NCBI GenBank assembly: GCA_017993715.1
Contig: JAGOME010000017.1
Coordinates: forward strand, 1 to 58,681
Source: Phycicoccus sp.
GTDB taxonomy: Bacteria; Actinomycetota; Actinomycetes; Actinomycetales; Dermatophilaceae
Direction of reading: 5' to 3'
DNA: 58,681 bases
Positions within the stretch are counted from its first letter, which is position 1; each line of letters starts with the position of its first letter. The position numbers and the translations under genes were made by a program. Positions 41,372-50,120 of the stretch are shown here, one piece after another. Below the pieces are notes generated by a model. The model had not been told where the DNA came from, did no database searches, and saw nothing but the letters and a program-made list of their open reading frames with translations.

Positions 41372-41920
41372 ATGGCCCGACCGAGCGCTCGACCCAAGCT
41401 CATTGACGCCGCCCTTGCCGTGGTCGAGGAGCGCGGCATCGCCGGACTCACCCTCGATGCGGTCGCCGACGAAGCGGGAGTGACCAAGAGGGGGCTGATC
41501 TATCACTTCCCCACCAAGCACGACCTGCTCCTGGGAATCCACGAAGACCTGGCAGCGCGTACCGAGAGTCAGCTGCTCGAAACCACGGGCCGGGAACCGG
41601 AAGGCGCCACCCTCGTCGAGCGGACGCGAGGGTACGTGCGGGCGATGCTCAAGGCGCCGAGCACGGTCGAGATGCGACTCATCATGGAGGCCTCGCGCGA
41701 ACCCGAGTGGCTCGCCCCCTGGGAACGGGTCTACCGGCGATGGTTCCCCGAAGAGGCCCAACCCGTGGAAGACCTCGACGACCTCACGCTGCGATGCTTG
41801 CTGGCCCGAATGGCCGCCGACGGCTCCTGGGCACACGAGGGCACTCTGCAAGCTCCGCTCACGCAGACCGCACGCGCGCGCATCGTGGCGGGCATCCTCG
41901 ACACGCTAGGCGAGGACTGA
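41372..41920 (+). CDS. TetR-family transcriptional regulator
   Basis: 182 aa. The N-terminal helix-turn-helix spans about residues 8-52 (LIDAALAVVEERGIAGLTL, DAVADEAGVTKRGLIYHF), with the recognition helix near VTKRGLIYHFPTK. The C-terminal ligand domain resembles TetR regulators of efflux pumps. ATG at 41372 has AAAGGA about 9 nt upstream. It probably represses the divergent DHA2 pump and itself through the operator at 41320-41348, with release by a pump substrate. Confidence 0.92.
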   Translation: MARPSARPKLIDAALAVVEERGIAGLTLDAVADEAGVTKRGLIYHFPTKHDLLLGIHEDLAARTESQLLETTGREPEGATLVERTRGYVRAMLKAPSTVEMRLIMEASREPEWLAPWERVYRRWFPEEAQPVEDLDDLTLRCLLARMAADGSWAHEGTLQAPLTQTARARIVAGILDTLGED

Positions 41921-41942
41921 CTTCCCCCGGCCGTCGGTGGCG

Positions 41943-42149
41943 CTATTCCTGGTCCAACAGCCGCGCGGCCCGGCGCAGCGCGGCCCGATCGCCCGACGAA
42001 TCGCCGTCGTGCGGGATCGGGTCGAGGATCGTGGCGGCCTCGACCAGCCGCTGGCGATCACGGCCTCGGAACTGGCCGCCGACCTCCTCTTGGAGCAGGG
42101 CGGCTGTCTGCCTGCGCGTGCGGCGTCCGGACGCTCCCCCGATGGCCAC
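41943..42149 (-). CDS. Possible small Arg-rich protein, unknown
   Basis: 68 aa in the 330-bp gap between tetR and ppk2, on minus. GTG at 42147-42149 has an excellent GGGAGGAG about 6 nt upstream, the main reason to believe it. The product is basic at the N-terminus (RRTRRQTAALLQEEVGG) with an amphipathic-looking RQRLVEAATILDPIP and a C-terminus RAALRRAARLLDQE. No family is recognised. An opposite-strand frame overlaps it but lacks a Shine-Dalgarno. The rest of the gap (42150-42250) shows nothing. Confidence 0.45.
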   Translation of the reverse strand: MAIGGASGRRTRRQTAALLQEEVGGQFRGRDRQRLVEAATILDPIPHDGDSSGDRAALRRAARLLDQE

Positions 42150-42250
42150 GATGGTCTCCTCCCGCTCGAACCGGTGATCCGCGGCGCCCGAGAGAGGACG
42201 CCGCGCTCACCAAGCAGGAGCGGTGGAGAGTCGCGCTGATACGTGCGATC

Positions 42251-43114
42251 TCAGAACTGCTGCGGGACGAAGGTCTGCTCGTGCATGGGCGGGCGCACGT
42301 AGTGGATGCGCTCCATCTCGGGCAGGTGCACCACCTCGGGCGCGACGTCCTCGTATTCGAACTGGCTGAGCAGGTGGTTGACGCAGTTGAGCCGGGCTGC
42401 GCGCTTGTCGTCACTGGGCACGACCCACCAGGGTGCCTGCTTAATGTCGGTGTACTGGAAGGTCGTGTCCTTGGCCATCGAGTACTTCACGTAGTGCTCG
42501 TGCTCGGCCAGGTCCATGTCGGAGAGCTTCCACCGCTTGAGGGGCTCGGCGTTACGGGCCTCGAAGCGCTTCTTCTGCTCGTCGAAGCTGACCGAGAACC
42601 AGTACTTGATCAGGATGATGCCGCTGCGCACGAGCATCCGCTCGAACTCGGGGCAGGACCGCAGGAACTCCTCGTGCTCCTCGTCGGTGCAAAAGCCCAT
42701 GACCTTCTCGACGTTGCTGCGGTTGTACCAGGAGCGGTCGAACAGGACCATCTCCCCGGCGGCGGGGAGGTGCTCGACATACCGCTGGAAATACCACTGC
42801 GACTTCTGCCGCTCGGTCGGGGTCGGCAGGGCCGCGACCCGGACGATCCGCGGTGAGGTCCGCTCGGTGATCCGCTTGATGACCCCGCCCTTACCCGCCG
42901 ATCCCCGGCCCTCGAAGAGGACGACGACCTTCAGGCCCTGCTTCTGGATCCAGTACTGCAGCAACACCAGTTGCTCCTGGAGCCGCTCCATCTCGGCCTC
43001 GTAGACGTCCTTCTTGACCCGCCCGGACTTGGTGTGAACGGCGTCGTCAACTGCGACATCCCCCCGCCCGATGTCGTCAGCGCCTTCAGGCACGGCGGAC
43101 TTCTTCTTCGACAT
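42251..43114 (-). CDS. ppk2: Polyphosphate kinase 2 (PPK2 class I-like)
   Basis: Transfers phosphate between polyphosphate and nucleotides, commonly making NTPs from NDPs. ATG at 43112-43114 (MSKKKSAVPEG) has AGGAGG about 6 nt upstream. 287 aa. Walker A FEGRGSAGKGG is at 67-77, Walker B and lid MVLFDRSWYNRSNVEKVMGF near 120, and DIKQAPWWVVPSDDKRAARLNC follows. One-domain, about 300-aa enzymes of this type are class I or II. It is followed by a possible small ORF. Confidence 0.92.
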   Translation of the reverse strand: MSKKKSAVPEGADDIGRGDVAVDDAVHTKSGRVKKDVYEAEMERLQEQLVLLQYWIQKQGLKVVVLFEGRGSAGKGGVIKRITERTSPRIVRVAALPTPTERQKSQWYFQRYVEHLPAAGEMVLFDRSWYNRSNVEKVMGFCTDEEHEEFLRSCPEFERMLVRSGIILIKYWFSVSFDEQKKRFEARNAEPLKRWKLSDMDLAEHEHYVKYSMAKDTTFQYTDIKQAPWWVVPSDDKRAARLNCVNHLLSQFEYEDVAPEVVHLPEMERIHYVRPPMHEQTFVPQQF

Positions 43115-43188
43115 CTGACCTCCTGCGAACGAACGACGGATCTGTCGGCCTGATCGTCGACCCCGAAGCGGCGCACCACAAGCCACCG

Positions 43189-43201
43189 CTCACAGTGTGA
43201 G
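43189..43201. promoter_or_regulatory. Perfect palindrome upstream of ppk2
   Basis: CTCACA-G-TGTGAG, 6-bp arms with one central base, 75 nt upstream of the ppk2 start. The size suits a dimeric regulator site. No regulator gene is adjacent. Confidence 0.35.
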
Positions 43202-43229
43202 AACGTTTACGCATCTCTGGATGAGGCCC

Positions 43230-43250
43230 CGGCGGAACCGGGTTCCGCCG
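43230..43250 (-). terminator. Strong hairpin after the pyrG-Nudix pair
   Basis: CGGCGGAAC-CGG-GTTCCGCCG, 9-bp perfect arms, about 50 nt downstream of the Nudix stop on minus. GC-rich and without a T-tract, so an intrinsic terminator of the actinobacterial hairpin-only kind or an mRNA end-protector. No other feature was recognised in 43115-43298 apart from this and the palindrome at 43189. Confidence 0.4.
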
Positions 43251-43298
43251 CCATCGTTTCCGGATGCCCGACGATACCGACAACCCGCCCGGGCGAGG

Positions 43299-43868
43299 TC
43301 ACGATCCGCCCGAAACCGCCAATCGCAGCGCCGTCAGCAGCAGGGTGCCGTTGTGCAGGTGACCGTCCGTGATTGCCGCAACGACCTCGTCGAGCGCCAC
43401 CCAGCGGGTCGGCATTCCGGCCTCTTCGTCCGTGCGGACATACCGCTCCCCCTCGGGGACAACGGTGAGACCGCGCGCGACGTAGACATCGATGTGCTCG
43501 TCAGACCCGCCCGGCGAGGTGGCGTAGCGCAGCAGGTGTTCCCAGTGCGCCGCCGTGAGGTCCCCCTCCTCGAACAGCTCCCGGCGGGCTGCCTCCAGGG
43601 GATCCTCGCCCGGCACGTCGAGAAGTCCAGCGGGCAGCTCCCACTCATAGGTTCCGATGGGGTGGCGGTACTGCTGGATCACCAGCAACTGGCCCTGATC
43701 ATCGAGGGCCGCGACCGCGACCGCCCCAGGGTGAGCGACAATTTCGCGGACCACGGTTGACCCACCGGGGAGGTCGACAACGTCGCGGACCACGTCCCAT
43801 ACGCGACCCGAAAACACCTCCTCACGCGAGCGAACCGGCGCGCCATCCGGCCGGTCCGCGAGCGTCAC
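43299..43868 (-). CDS. Nudix hydrolase, ADP-ribose pyrophosphatase-like
   Basis: 189 aa from GTG at 43866-43868, overlapping the pyrG stop (GTGA). The Nudix box region reads [20 protein letters not shown] then FEEGDL; the [12 protein letters not shown] form is that of the mycobacterial ADP-ribose pyrophosphatase (Rv1700), which likewise follows pyr[18 protein letters not shown] before the box is typical of ADPRases. It probably cleaves ADP-ribose to AMP and ribose 5-phosphate. The box ends EEGD where many have EETG. Confidence 0.88.
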   Translation of the reverse strand: MTLADRPDGAPVRSREEVFSGRVWDVVRDVVDLPGGSTVVREIVAHPGAVAVAALDDQGQLLVIQQYRHPIGTYEWELPAGLLDVPGEDPLEAARRELFEEGDLTAAHWEHLLRYATSPGGSDEHIDVYVARGLTVVPEGERYVRTDEEAGMPTRWVALDEVVAAITDGHLHNGTLLLTALRLAVSGGS

Positions 43869-45574
43869 GCGTTGACCTCGGCGGGGGTGCTGCGAGAGCG
43901 CTCGACCTCGACCAATCGGGAGGCTCTTTGCTGGTCCAGGGCGGCGCCGACCAGCCCGGCAAAGAGCGGGTGGGCGCGGGTCGGTCGAGACTTGAACTCG
44001 GGGTGAGCCTGGGTCGCCACGTAGTACGGGTGGACCTCGCGCGGCAGCTCGACGAACTCCACGAGCCCCCACTGCGGGTGCGTCCCGCTGATCACCAGGC
44101 CGGCGTCCACGAGCTGGCCGACGAAGGCGTCGTTGACCTCGTAGCGGTGCCGGTGGCGCTCGCTGACGACGGTGGCGCCGTAGGCCTCAGCAACGATCGA
44201 GCCAGGGACGAGCACGGCTTCCTGGGCGCCCAGTCTCATCGTCCCCCCGAGGTCTCCGGCGCCCTCGACAAAGGCCTTCTGCTCCTCCATGGTCGCGATG
44301 ACCGGCGCCGGGCTGTCCGGGTCAAACTCCGTCGAGCTGGCACCCTCGATCCCGGCCACCTCTCGGGCGTACTCGATGACCATGCACTGCAGGCCAAGGC
44401 ACAGCCCCAGCGTTGGCATTCCTCGTTCGCGGGCCCACCGCAATGCGCCGACCTTGCCCTCGATCCCCCGCACCCCGAAACCGCCGGGGACACAGATGGC
44501 GTCGACTCCACCGAGCGCCTTCTGGGCGCCGGCGTCGGTGGCGCATTCGTCGGAGGCCACCCACCGCAGCCGCACCTTGGCGTCGTGGTGGAAGCCGCCG
44601 GCCCGCAGGGCCTCAGTGACCGAGAGATAGGCGTCGGGCAGGTCGATGTACTTGCCGACCAGGGCGATCTCGACCTCGTGCTCGGGCTCGTGCACGCTCT
44701 CCAGGAGCACGTCCCAGTCGGTCCAGTCGACGTCGCGGAAGGTCAGTCCCAGGCGACGGATGACGTAGGCGTCCAAGCCCTCACGGTGCAGCACCTTGGG
44801 AATGTCGTAGATGCTCGGTGCGTCAACGGCGGCGGCGACCGCCTCGGTGTCGACGTCACACATCAAGGAGATCTTGCGCTTGATGGACTCGGGGATCGGT
44901 CGATCCGCCCGCAGGACAAGGGCATCGGGCTGAATGCCGACCTGTCGCAGGGCCGCGACGGAGTGTTGCGTCGGCTTGGTCTTCAACTCTCCGGAGGGTG
45001 CCAGGTAGGGCACGAGCGAGACGTGCAGGAAGAACACGTTGTCGCGACCCAGGTCGTGGCGGACCTGCCGTGCGGCCTCGAGGAAGGGCAGGGACTCGAT
45101 GTCGCCGACTGTGCCGCCGATCTCGGTGATGATCAGGTCGGGAGCGTCGGCGCGGGCCACGCCCGGAGACCCGGCGGCCGCAGCGCGCATCCGATCCTTG
45201 AGCTCGTTGGTGATGTGCGGGATGACCTGCACCGTGTCACCGAGGTACTCGCCGCGGCGCTCGCGCTGGATGACCCGGTTATAGACCTGACCGGTGGTGA
45301 CATTGGCCGACCCGTGCAGGTTCACATCGAGGAACCGCTCGTAGTGACCGATGTCGAGGTCAGTCTCGGCGCCATCCTCGGTGACGAAGACCTCACCGTG
45401 CTGGAACGGGTTCATCGTGCCGGGGTCGACATTGAGGTAGGGGTCGAGCTTTTGCATCGTGACCCGCAACCCGCGCGCCCGCAGCAGGTGACCCAAGCTC
45501 GAGGCGGTCAGGCCCTTGCCGAGGGAAGAGGCGACACCGCCGGTGACAAAGATGTGTTTTGTCTGGAACACCAC
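43865..45574 (-). CDS. pyrG: CTP synthase
   Basis: Makes CTP from UTP, ATP and glutamine. The frame runs further upstream, but homologues begin a few residues before [18 protein letters not shown], so GTG at 45574 (or the next GTG, 45571; TTG 45583 also possible) is taken; 569 aa. The synthase domain has [20 protein letters not shown]. The glutaminase nucleophile Cys is in [17 protein letters not shown] and the His-Glu pair in [17 protein letters not shown] sits a few bases before the GTG with no Shine-Dalgarno, so the mRNA may be nearly leaderless. Confidence 0.95.
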   Translation of the reverse strand: MVFQTKHIFVTGGVASSLGKGLTASSLGHLLRARGLRVTMQKLDPYLNVDPGTMNPFQHGEVFVTEDGAETDLDIGHYERFLDVNLHGSANVTTGQVYNRVIQRERRGEYLGDTVQVIPHITNELKDRMRAAAAGSPGVARADAPDLIITEIGGTVGDIESLPFLEAARQVRHDLGRDNVFFLHVSLVPYLAPSGELKTKPTQHSVAALRQVGIQPDALVLRADRPIPESIKRKISLMCDVDTEAVAAAVDAPSIYDIPKVLHREGLDAYVIRRLGLTFRDVDWTDWDVLLESVHEPEHEVEIALVGKYIDLPDAYLSVTEALRAGGFHHDAKVRLRWVASDECATDAGAQKALGGVDAICVPGGFGVRGIEGKVGALRWARERGMPTLGLCLGLQCMVIEYAREVAGIEGASSTEFDPDSPAPVIATMEEQKAFVEGAGDLGGTMRLGAQEAVLVPGSIVAEAYGATVVSERHRHRYEVNDAFVGQLVDAGLVISGTHPQWGLVEFVELPREVHPYYVATQAHPEFKSRPTRAHPLFAGLVGAALDQQRASRLVEVERSRSTPAEVNA

Positions 45575-45590
45575 GGGCTTCAACGATACG

Positions 45591-46697
45591 TCATCGTCGG
45601 CCGGTTGCGGACGACCCGTCCACCAGCGCCCTGCGGTAGGTCTCAAGAGCAGCCGCGGTCGCGTCGCGTGTCGTGGGGAGTTCCGCCGACCGTTCCGTGG
45701 CCTGGGAGCGCAGGTCATCGCGCAATGTCCCGTGTCGGATCACATCGGCGAGCGCGGCGGCCAGGGATCTGGGATCGCTGACCGGCACCAGGACGGCGGC
45801 CTGGCCCACCACGTCAGCAGTGCCACCGGCATCGGTCGCCACGATGGCTGCGCCGACATGCAGAGCCTCTTGGAGCCAGACGGGCTGCCCCTCCCAGAGG
45901 GCCGAGGAGGCCACCACATCGGCCGCGCTGAGCAGGTCGGCGATATCCGAGCGATGCCCGAGCAGCCGCACGGGAGCCCCGGTCGCGTCGATGTGGGCCT
46001 GCAACTGCGGGCGGAGTGGACCGTCGCCTGCGACGACCGTCAACAGTGCGACGCCGTCCGTCGCCGCCAGCAAGGTGGCATCGATCAACCCGGTGAGGTC
46101 CTTTTGGGCCGCCAGCCGGCCCACGCTGACGACGAGAGCCACGTGATCGGCCAGGCCGAACGTCCGCCGCATGTGGTCCCGGTCATGGCGCACCTCGCCG
46201 AAATCCGGCGCGGCTACGACAGCCAGGGCGACGTCGCGTGCTCCCAGTGCGCGTTGCCGCGCGACGAGGTCGCGCGAGACCCCGAGGACGATCGTGGAGC
46301 GTCGAGCAACGATCCGCTCCAGACCCGCGTGGATCACCCGGCTCGCCGCACCCTCAGGGGTGGCGTTGTGCAGCGTTGTGATGAGAGGGACCGTAGAGCG
46401 GCGCAGGGCCACAGCCGCCAGAGCACCCACCCGGGCACCGTGGGCATGGACGATGTCGGCCTGGGCAGTGACCGCGCCGAGCACCCGCACGGCCTGGGCA
46501 TCGGCGCGACTGGGCCGGGTGGACACCGCGAGCGGTACCGGGCGCGCGCCACTGTGAGCCACGCCGAACCGCTTGAGCTCCCCCGGTGGCGCCGCCACAA
46601 CGACCTCGTGACCGGCCTCGACCAGCCCGGCCGCGAGCCCCGCCACGTGCCGTCCGGTCCCACCGGCGCTGGTGCCGAGCACCTGGACGATCCTCAT
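45591..46697 (-). CDS. Glycosyltransferase family 4, GT-B fold
   Basis: 368 aa from ATG at 46695-46697 ([18 protein letters not shown]), overlapping the MurJ-like stop (ATGA). GT-B retaining transferase: N-terminal acceptor domain with [19 protein letters not shown]-terminal nucleotide-sugar domain with [19 protein letters not shown] and the E-x7-E-type region [19 protein letters not shown]. Sugar and acceptor are unknown. The envelope setting (MurJ-like, PNPT, SteA, MctB genes) suggests a cell-wall or surface glycan role. Confidence 0.88.
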   Translation of the reverse strand: MRIVQVLGTSAGGTGRHVAGLAAGLVEAGHEVVVAAPPGELKRFGVAHSGARPVPLAVSTRPSRADAQAVRVLGAVTAQADIVHAHGARVGALAAVALRRSTVPLITTLHNATPEGAASRVIHAGLERIVARRSTIVLGVSRDLVARQRALGARDVALAVVAAPDFGEVRHDRDHMRRTFGLADHVALVVSVGRLAAQKDLTGLIDATLLAATDGVALLTVVAGDGPLRPQLQAHIDATGAPVRLLGHRSDIADLLSAADVVASSALWEGQPVWLQEALHVGAAIVATDAGGTADVVGQAAVLVPVSDPRSLAAALADVIRHGTLRDDLRSQATERSAELPTTRDATAAALETYRRALVDGSSATGRR

Positions 46698-48331
46698 CGG
46701 CGTCGCTCCTGTCGTCGGGCCTGGCCGCGGCGCCGCAGCTCGGCCACGCGGGATCGGTCGAGGACGGCGGCCACGGCCAGGCCCGCGAGCAGCGCGACCA
46801 CCCCGCTCACCACTCCATTGACCAGGGCCGTCCCCAGGCTTTCGATCGGCAGCCAGAAACGAACCAGGTCGGCGGTGACCACGGCCACAGCGATGGCCAC
46901 GATGAGACGCCCGAGGGTCGCCAGGGTGCCGCTCAGGGCGACCGGACCCCACGACCGGCGCACGAGGAGGCCGAGGAGGACCGCGGTCACGGTCATGCCC
47001 AGGGAGCTAAAGCCACCCAGAGCCCGCAGCGTGGCGGCAGCCCCGGCATTCGCCCCGACCAGCAGGAGCGGACCGGCGCCGGCGATCACCCAACCGGCCG
47101 CGACGGCCAGTCCGGCACGCGTGGCTTCCCCTTTGACGTACAGGGCACGGATCAGCAGGGCCGACAGGCCGTAACCGATCAGCCCGGGAGCGAAGGCTAC
47201 GAGCGCTGGGCCCAGCGCTGCCAGCGAAACCGGACTGGCACCCTCGGCACCTCGACGCGCATCCAGCGCCGCGAAGAAGGCACCGACCGCCGGGGCAACG
47301 ACGACCACGACCGCCGCCGACAGCCCGGTCAACCACAGCACGCCCTGGATCGCCCGGCCCAGGGTCGGCGAGGCATCATCTCCGGCTCCGGTGCGCTCAG
47401 CGAGTGCTGGAAAGGTGCTCGTCGCGATCGGCACGGCCAGCACGGCATACGGCAGGAGATAGACGGCCTGCGCATACTGGTAGACCGGGAAGACCCCTCG
47501 GGCACCGGCATGGTTGGCCAGCCACATCGTGGCCAGGACCGCGCCTTGTTGGGCCACGAGCCCGATGAGTCCGGCGCCGGCCAGGACGCGGACCCGTGCG
47601 CCGACCCCAGGTGGCAAGGTCAACGTCGGGTGCCAGCGCCAGCCGGCTCGCCAGGCCGGTATGAGCAGCGGGACCGAGAGGGCGACGACGCCAGCGGTCG
47701 TGCCCCAGCCGAGCACGGCGATTGCCTGGCTGCTGACCTGCGAGGGGGCGGTCAGGCCGCCGGTCAGGGACCCGTACCAGAGGTAGCTGACGAGGACGAC
47801 GAGACTGGACAGCAGTGGCGCCAGGGCCGCGGCGAGGAAGCGCCGATGCGCGTGCAACACCCCCGTGAGGATGATGCCGAGCCCGTAGAGCGGCACCTGC
47901 AGCGCAAAGATCCGCACCAACGTGGTGGCCACGTCCCGGGCGGCCGGGTCGAAGTCCGCGACGAGCCAGGTGGACACGGGCCGGGCGAACACGGCGAGCA
48001 GGAGCCCGAGGGGGATGAGGAGCAGCAGGGCCCACGACAGCAGGGCGCCGGCGATGCGGTCCGCTTCGGCCCGCTCCCCCGCGCCGATCCGGTGGGCGAC
48101 CAGGGGAACGATCACCGCGGCGAGCACCCCGCCCGCAGCCACCTCGAACAGGACGTTGGGCACGGTATTGACGCTTTGGTAGATCTCGCCGACACCCGCA
48201 GCTCGGACTGCGTCCGCGAAAACCAGGACCCGGCCGAACCCGGCGATGCGGGCTAGCAGGGTCAGGACTGCGATCAGGCCGGCAGCCCCGGCGATCCCGG
48301 TGGCCAGGCGACGCTGGGTCGCCTCGGTCAT
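46694..48331 (-). CDS. murJ: MurJ/MviN-family lipid flippase
   Basis: 545 aa from ATG at 48329-48331 (MTEATQRRLATGIAGAAG), overlapping the PNPT-gene stop (ATGA). About 14 hydrophobic segments, MOP exporter family. GEIYQSVNTVPNVLFEVAAGGVL, written in part GEIYQSVNTVPNVLFEV, resembles the MurJ N-terminal signature, and LPYAVLAVPIATSTFPALAE matches the conserved helix 7-8 region. It probably flips lipid II or another undecaprenyl-linked sugar. It lacks the large cytoplasmic C-terminus of mycobacterial MviN; a second MurJ elsewhere in the genome is possible. Confidence 0.85.
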   Translation of the reverse strand: MTEATQRRLATGIAGAAGLIAVLTLLARIAGFGRVLVFADAVRAAGVGEIYQSVNTVPNVLFEVAAGGVLAAVIVPLVAHRIGAGERAEADRIAGALLSWALLLLIPLGLLLAVFARPVSTWLVADFDPAARDVATTLVRIFALQVPLYGLGIILTGVLHAHRRFLAAALAPLLSSLVVLVSYLWYGSLTGGLTAPSQVSSQAIAVLGWGTTAGVVALSVPLLIPAWRAGWRWHPTLTLPPGVGARVRVLAGAGLIGLVAQQGAVLATMWLANHAGARGVFPVYQYAQAVYLLPYAVLAVPIATSTFPALAERTGAGDDASPTLGRAIQGVLWLTGLSAAVVVVVAPAVGAFFAALDARRGAEGASPVSLAALGPALVAFAPGLIGYGLSALLIRALYVKGEATRAGLAVAAGWVIAGAGPLLLVGANAGAAATLRALGGFSSLGMTVTAVLLGLLVRRSWGPVALSGTLATLGRLIVAIAVAVVTADLVRFWLPIESLGTALVNGVVSGVVALLAGLAVAAVLDRSRVAELRRRGQARRQERRR

Positions 48332-49170
48332 GAGGCCGTCGCCGGCGGCGTGGGCCGCCCCCACGCGTCGAGTTCGCGCAGGACAGGAGTGCGTTCGATG
48401 ACGGCCGTGAACGACACGCGTTCGCTGGCCAGGGTGAGGGCCACGATGACTCCAAGGGCGGCCAGTCTGCCGCGTGGACTGAGCCGCTCAACGAGGCCGA
48501 GCCCGACCAGCGCTCCGGCGGGGTTGGCGCCGGTGTCACCGAGCATGGCCTGCCCACGCAAGTCTGGGGGCAGGACTCCGAGGGCAGCGCCGACGGCGCC
48601 TGCGGCGGCGGTCGAGGGCGTCGACGTCACCAGGAGTGGCGCCCCGGCCACGAAGACGGCCTTGAGGGCGCGCCCAGGCCGCAGATCGAGCAGATTGGCC
48701 AGGTTGGCACCGCCGGCGATGAGCGCACCATCGGCGAGCATCATCGCGGCCCGCCCCGCAAGCGAGCGCGGCCCCGCCTCCGGGCGACGGCCCGCCACCA
48801 TCATTGCCGCGGCGACCCCGGTCAGGGCCAGACCGCCGATCTTGATCACCCCGGTGGTCACCTGTCCGCGGCTCGCGGCGCGCAGGTGCCCGCGCAACCC
48901 CTTGGCCTGGGCGCCGCCCTTAAGGTCGTCCAAGGCTCCCACCGCGGACGATCCCACGATCGTGACCAGAGCCGCTGGGTCCTGCCACGCGCCGAGGGCT
49001 GCCCCCACGGCGAAGGCAGGGCCCTCAAGCAGCGTGACGGAGCGGCCGGCATGGTTGGTCCGCTCCCACGGCGCCGTCACGGTCGGACCGGCGCCACACA
49101 GCATTCGGAATGCCGCCGCGGCCCCTCCCACGGCAAGGACGACGCCCCACATGGGGTGGTGCCGCCTCAC
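48328..49170 (-). CDS. MraY/WecA-like (PNPT superfamily) membrane transferase, uncharacterised
   Basis: 280 aa, GTG start at 49168-49170 overlapping the MctB stop (GTGA). About seven to eight hydrophobic segments. Motifs match those of polyprenyl-phosphate N-acetylhexosamine-1-phosphate transferases: the Asp-Asp-x-x-Lys-like GALDDLKGG (D81, D82), NLANLLDLRPGRALK (D162) and MLGDTGANPAGALVG (D212). The N-terminal NHAGRSVTLLEGP resembles the WecA substrate-binding loop. It is short and divergent against MraY (about 360 aa). Product unknown; position next to a MurJ-like flippase and a glycosyltransferase suggests an undecaprenyl-linked glycan. Confidence 0.75.
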   Translation of the reverse strand: MRRHHPMWGVVLAVGGAAAAFRMLCGAGPTVTAPWERTNHAGRSVTLLEGPAFAVGAALGAWQDPAALVTIVGSSAVGALDDLKGGAQAKGLRGHLRAASRGQVTTGVIKIGGLALTGVAAAMMVAGRRPEAGPRSLAGRAAMMLADGALIAGGANLANLLDLRPGRALKAVFVAGAPLLVTSTPSTAAAGAVGAALGVLPPDLRGQAMLGDTGANPAGALVGLGLVERLSPRGRLAALGVIVALTLASERVSFTAVIERTPVLRELDAWGRPTPPATAS

Positions 49171-50120
49171 GACGACGGGATGGGCGCGTAGGCCGCGTCG
49201 ACGCCACCGAGCAAGCCGTACTGACCAGCTCCACCCACGACCTGTTCGGCCAGCGCGAAATCGACACTGGCCTGCCCGATCGTGGAGCCGCCATTGTCGA
49301 TCCCCGAGATGTCGGCGCGGGCGCTGTCCGTCGAGCGCAAGGTGCCCAGGAGCGAGTCCGCGTCGGTGGCCTCGCCATCGAGCTCACTGACGACCACGGT
49401 GCCGGTGGAGCGCTGGTCGAACGCCACCGAGAGCGCGAGCCAGGCCTGCGCGCTGGCCAGGCGGTCGGCGCTGTCCCCGTCGGTGATCACGGCGGACAGG
49501 ATGATCACGCTGGTCGAGGTGATGGCGGGAGCAGCATCGGTGTCGATGAGGTCGGCACTGACCAGAGCATCCAGGACGGTGCGGCGCACCTGCGGGTCGT
49601 CCACCGCGCCACCTCCACCGAGCAGGGATGCCGCGAGCACCTCGTTCAGGGTGGTGGCTGCGCCCGCCGCGTCGGTGGTGAGCCCCAGGGCGCTCGCGCC
49701 CGCGAGAGCCGCGGCCTGCCGCGCTGCGACGGCGTCTGACCCTGCGTTGACCCAGGTGGGCTGCACCGCAACGCGATGGGCGACCGTCGCCCCGCCGGCC
49801 TGCAGCGTCGTGGCGGTCCGATCGATGAGTCCCTGGTCCACGCCGGGCAGCGCCACGATGGTCACGATCTGCCCGCCGAGCGAGCCAGCGACGATCCGCG
49901 GCAGCGCATCGTCGTCGAAATCCTCGTGGGCAGCCGCCTGAGCGTTGAGCGCATCGACCTCGGCCCGCAGGGACGCCTTGTCCTCGCGCAGTTGGGTGAC
50001 CTCCGCGGTCAACGTCGACCCGATCTGCTGCTGCAACGGCCCGGCTCCCAGGACGATGCCGACCGCCAGCGCAACGAAGATCGAGGCGATCGACACCAAG
50101 TGGTAGCGGAAGTCGATCAC
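49167..50120 (-). CDS. MctB/SteB-family membrane-anchored protein (copper transporter family)
   Basis: 317 aa. The N-terminus MIDFRYHLVSIASIFVALA then VGIVLGAGPL is the signature of this family: one membrane segment at about 8-28, then a short coiled coil (AEVTQLREDKASLRAEVDAL) and a large extracytoplasmic domain. Mycobacterial MctB (Rv1698) is linked to copper handling, while the corynebacterial homologue SteB works with SteA at division. Adjacent steA argues for the division role. GTG start overlaps the steA stop. Confidence 0.85.
   Translation of the reverse strand: MIDFRYHLVSIASIFVALAVGIVLGAGPLQQQIGSTLTAEVTQLREDKASLRAEVDALNAQAAAHEDFDDDALPRIVAGSLGGQIVTIVALPGVDQGLIDRTATTLQAGGATVAHRVAVQPTWVNAGSDAVAARQAAALAGASALGLTTDAAGAATTLNEVLAASLLGGGGAVDDPQVRRTVLDALVSADLIDTDAAPAITSTSVIILSAVITDGDSADRLASAQAWLALSVAFDQRSTGTVVVSELDGEATDADSLLGTLRSTDSARADISGIDNGGSTIGQASVDFALAEQVVGGAGQYGLLGGVDAAYAPIPSS

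Noticed and set aside
45575-45718. 48-residue N-terminal extension of CTP synthase
   Set aside because: Family members start just before TKHIFVTGG; the extension is Arg-rich out-of-frame sequence of the neighbouring gene's 3' end.
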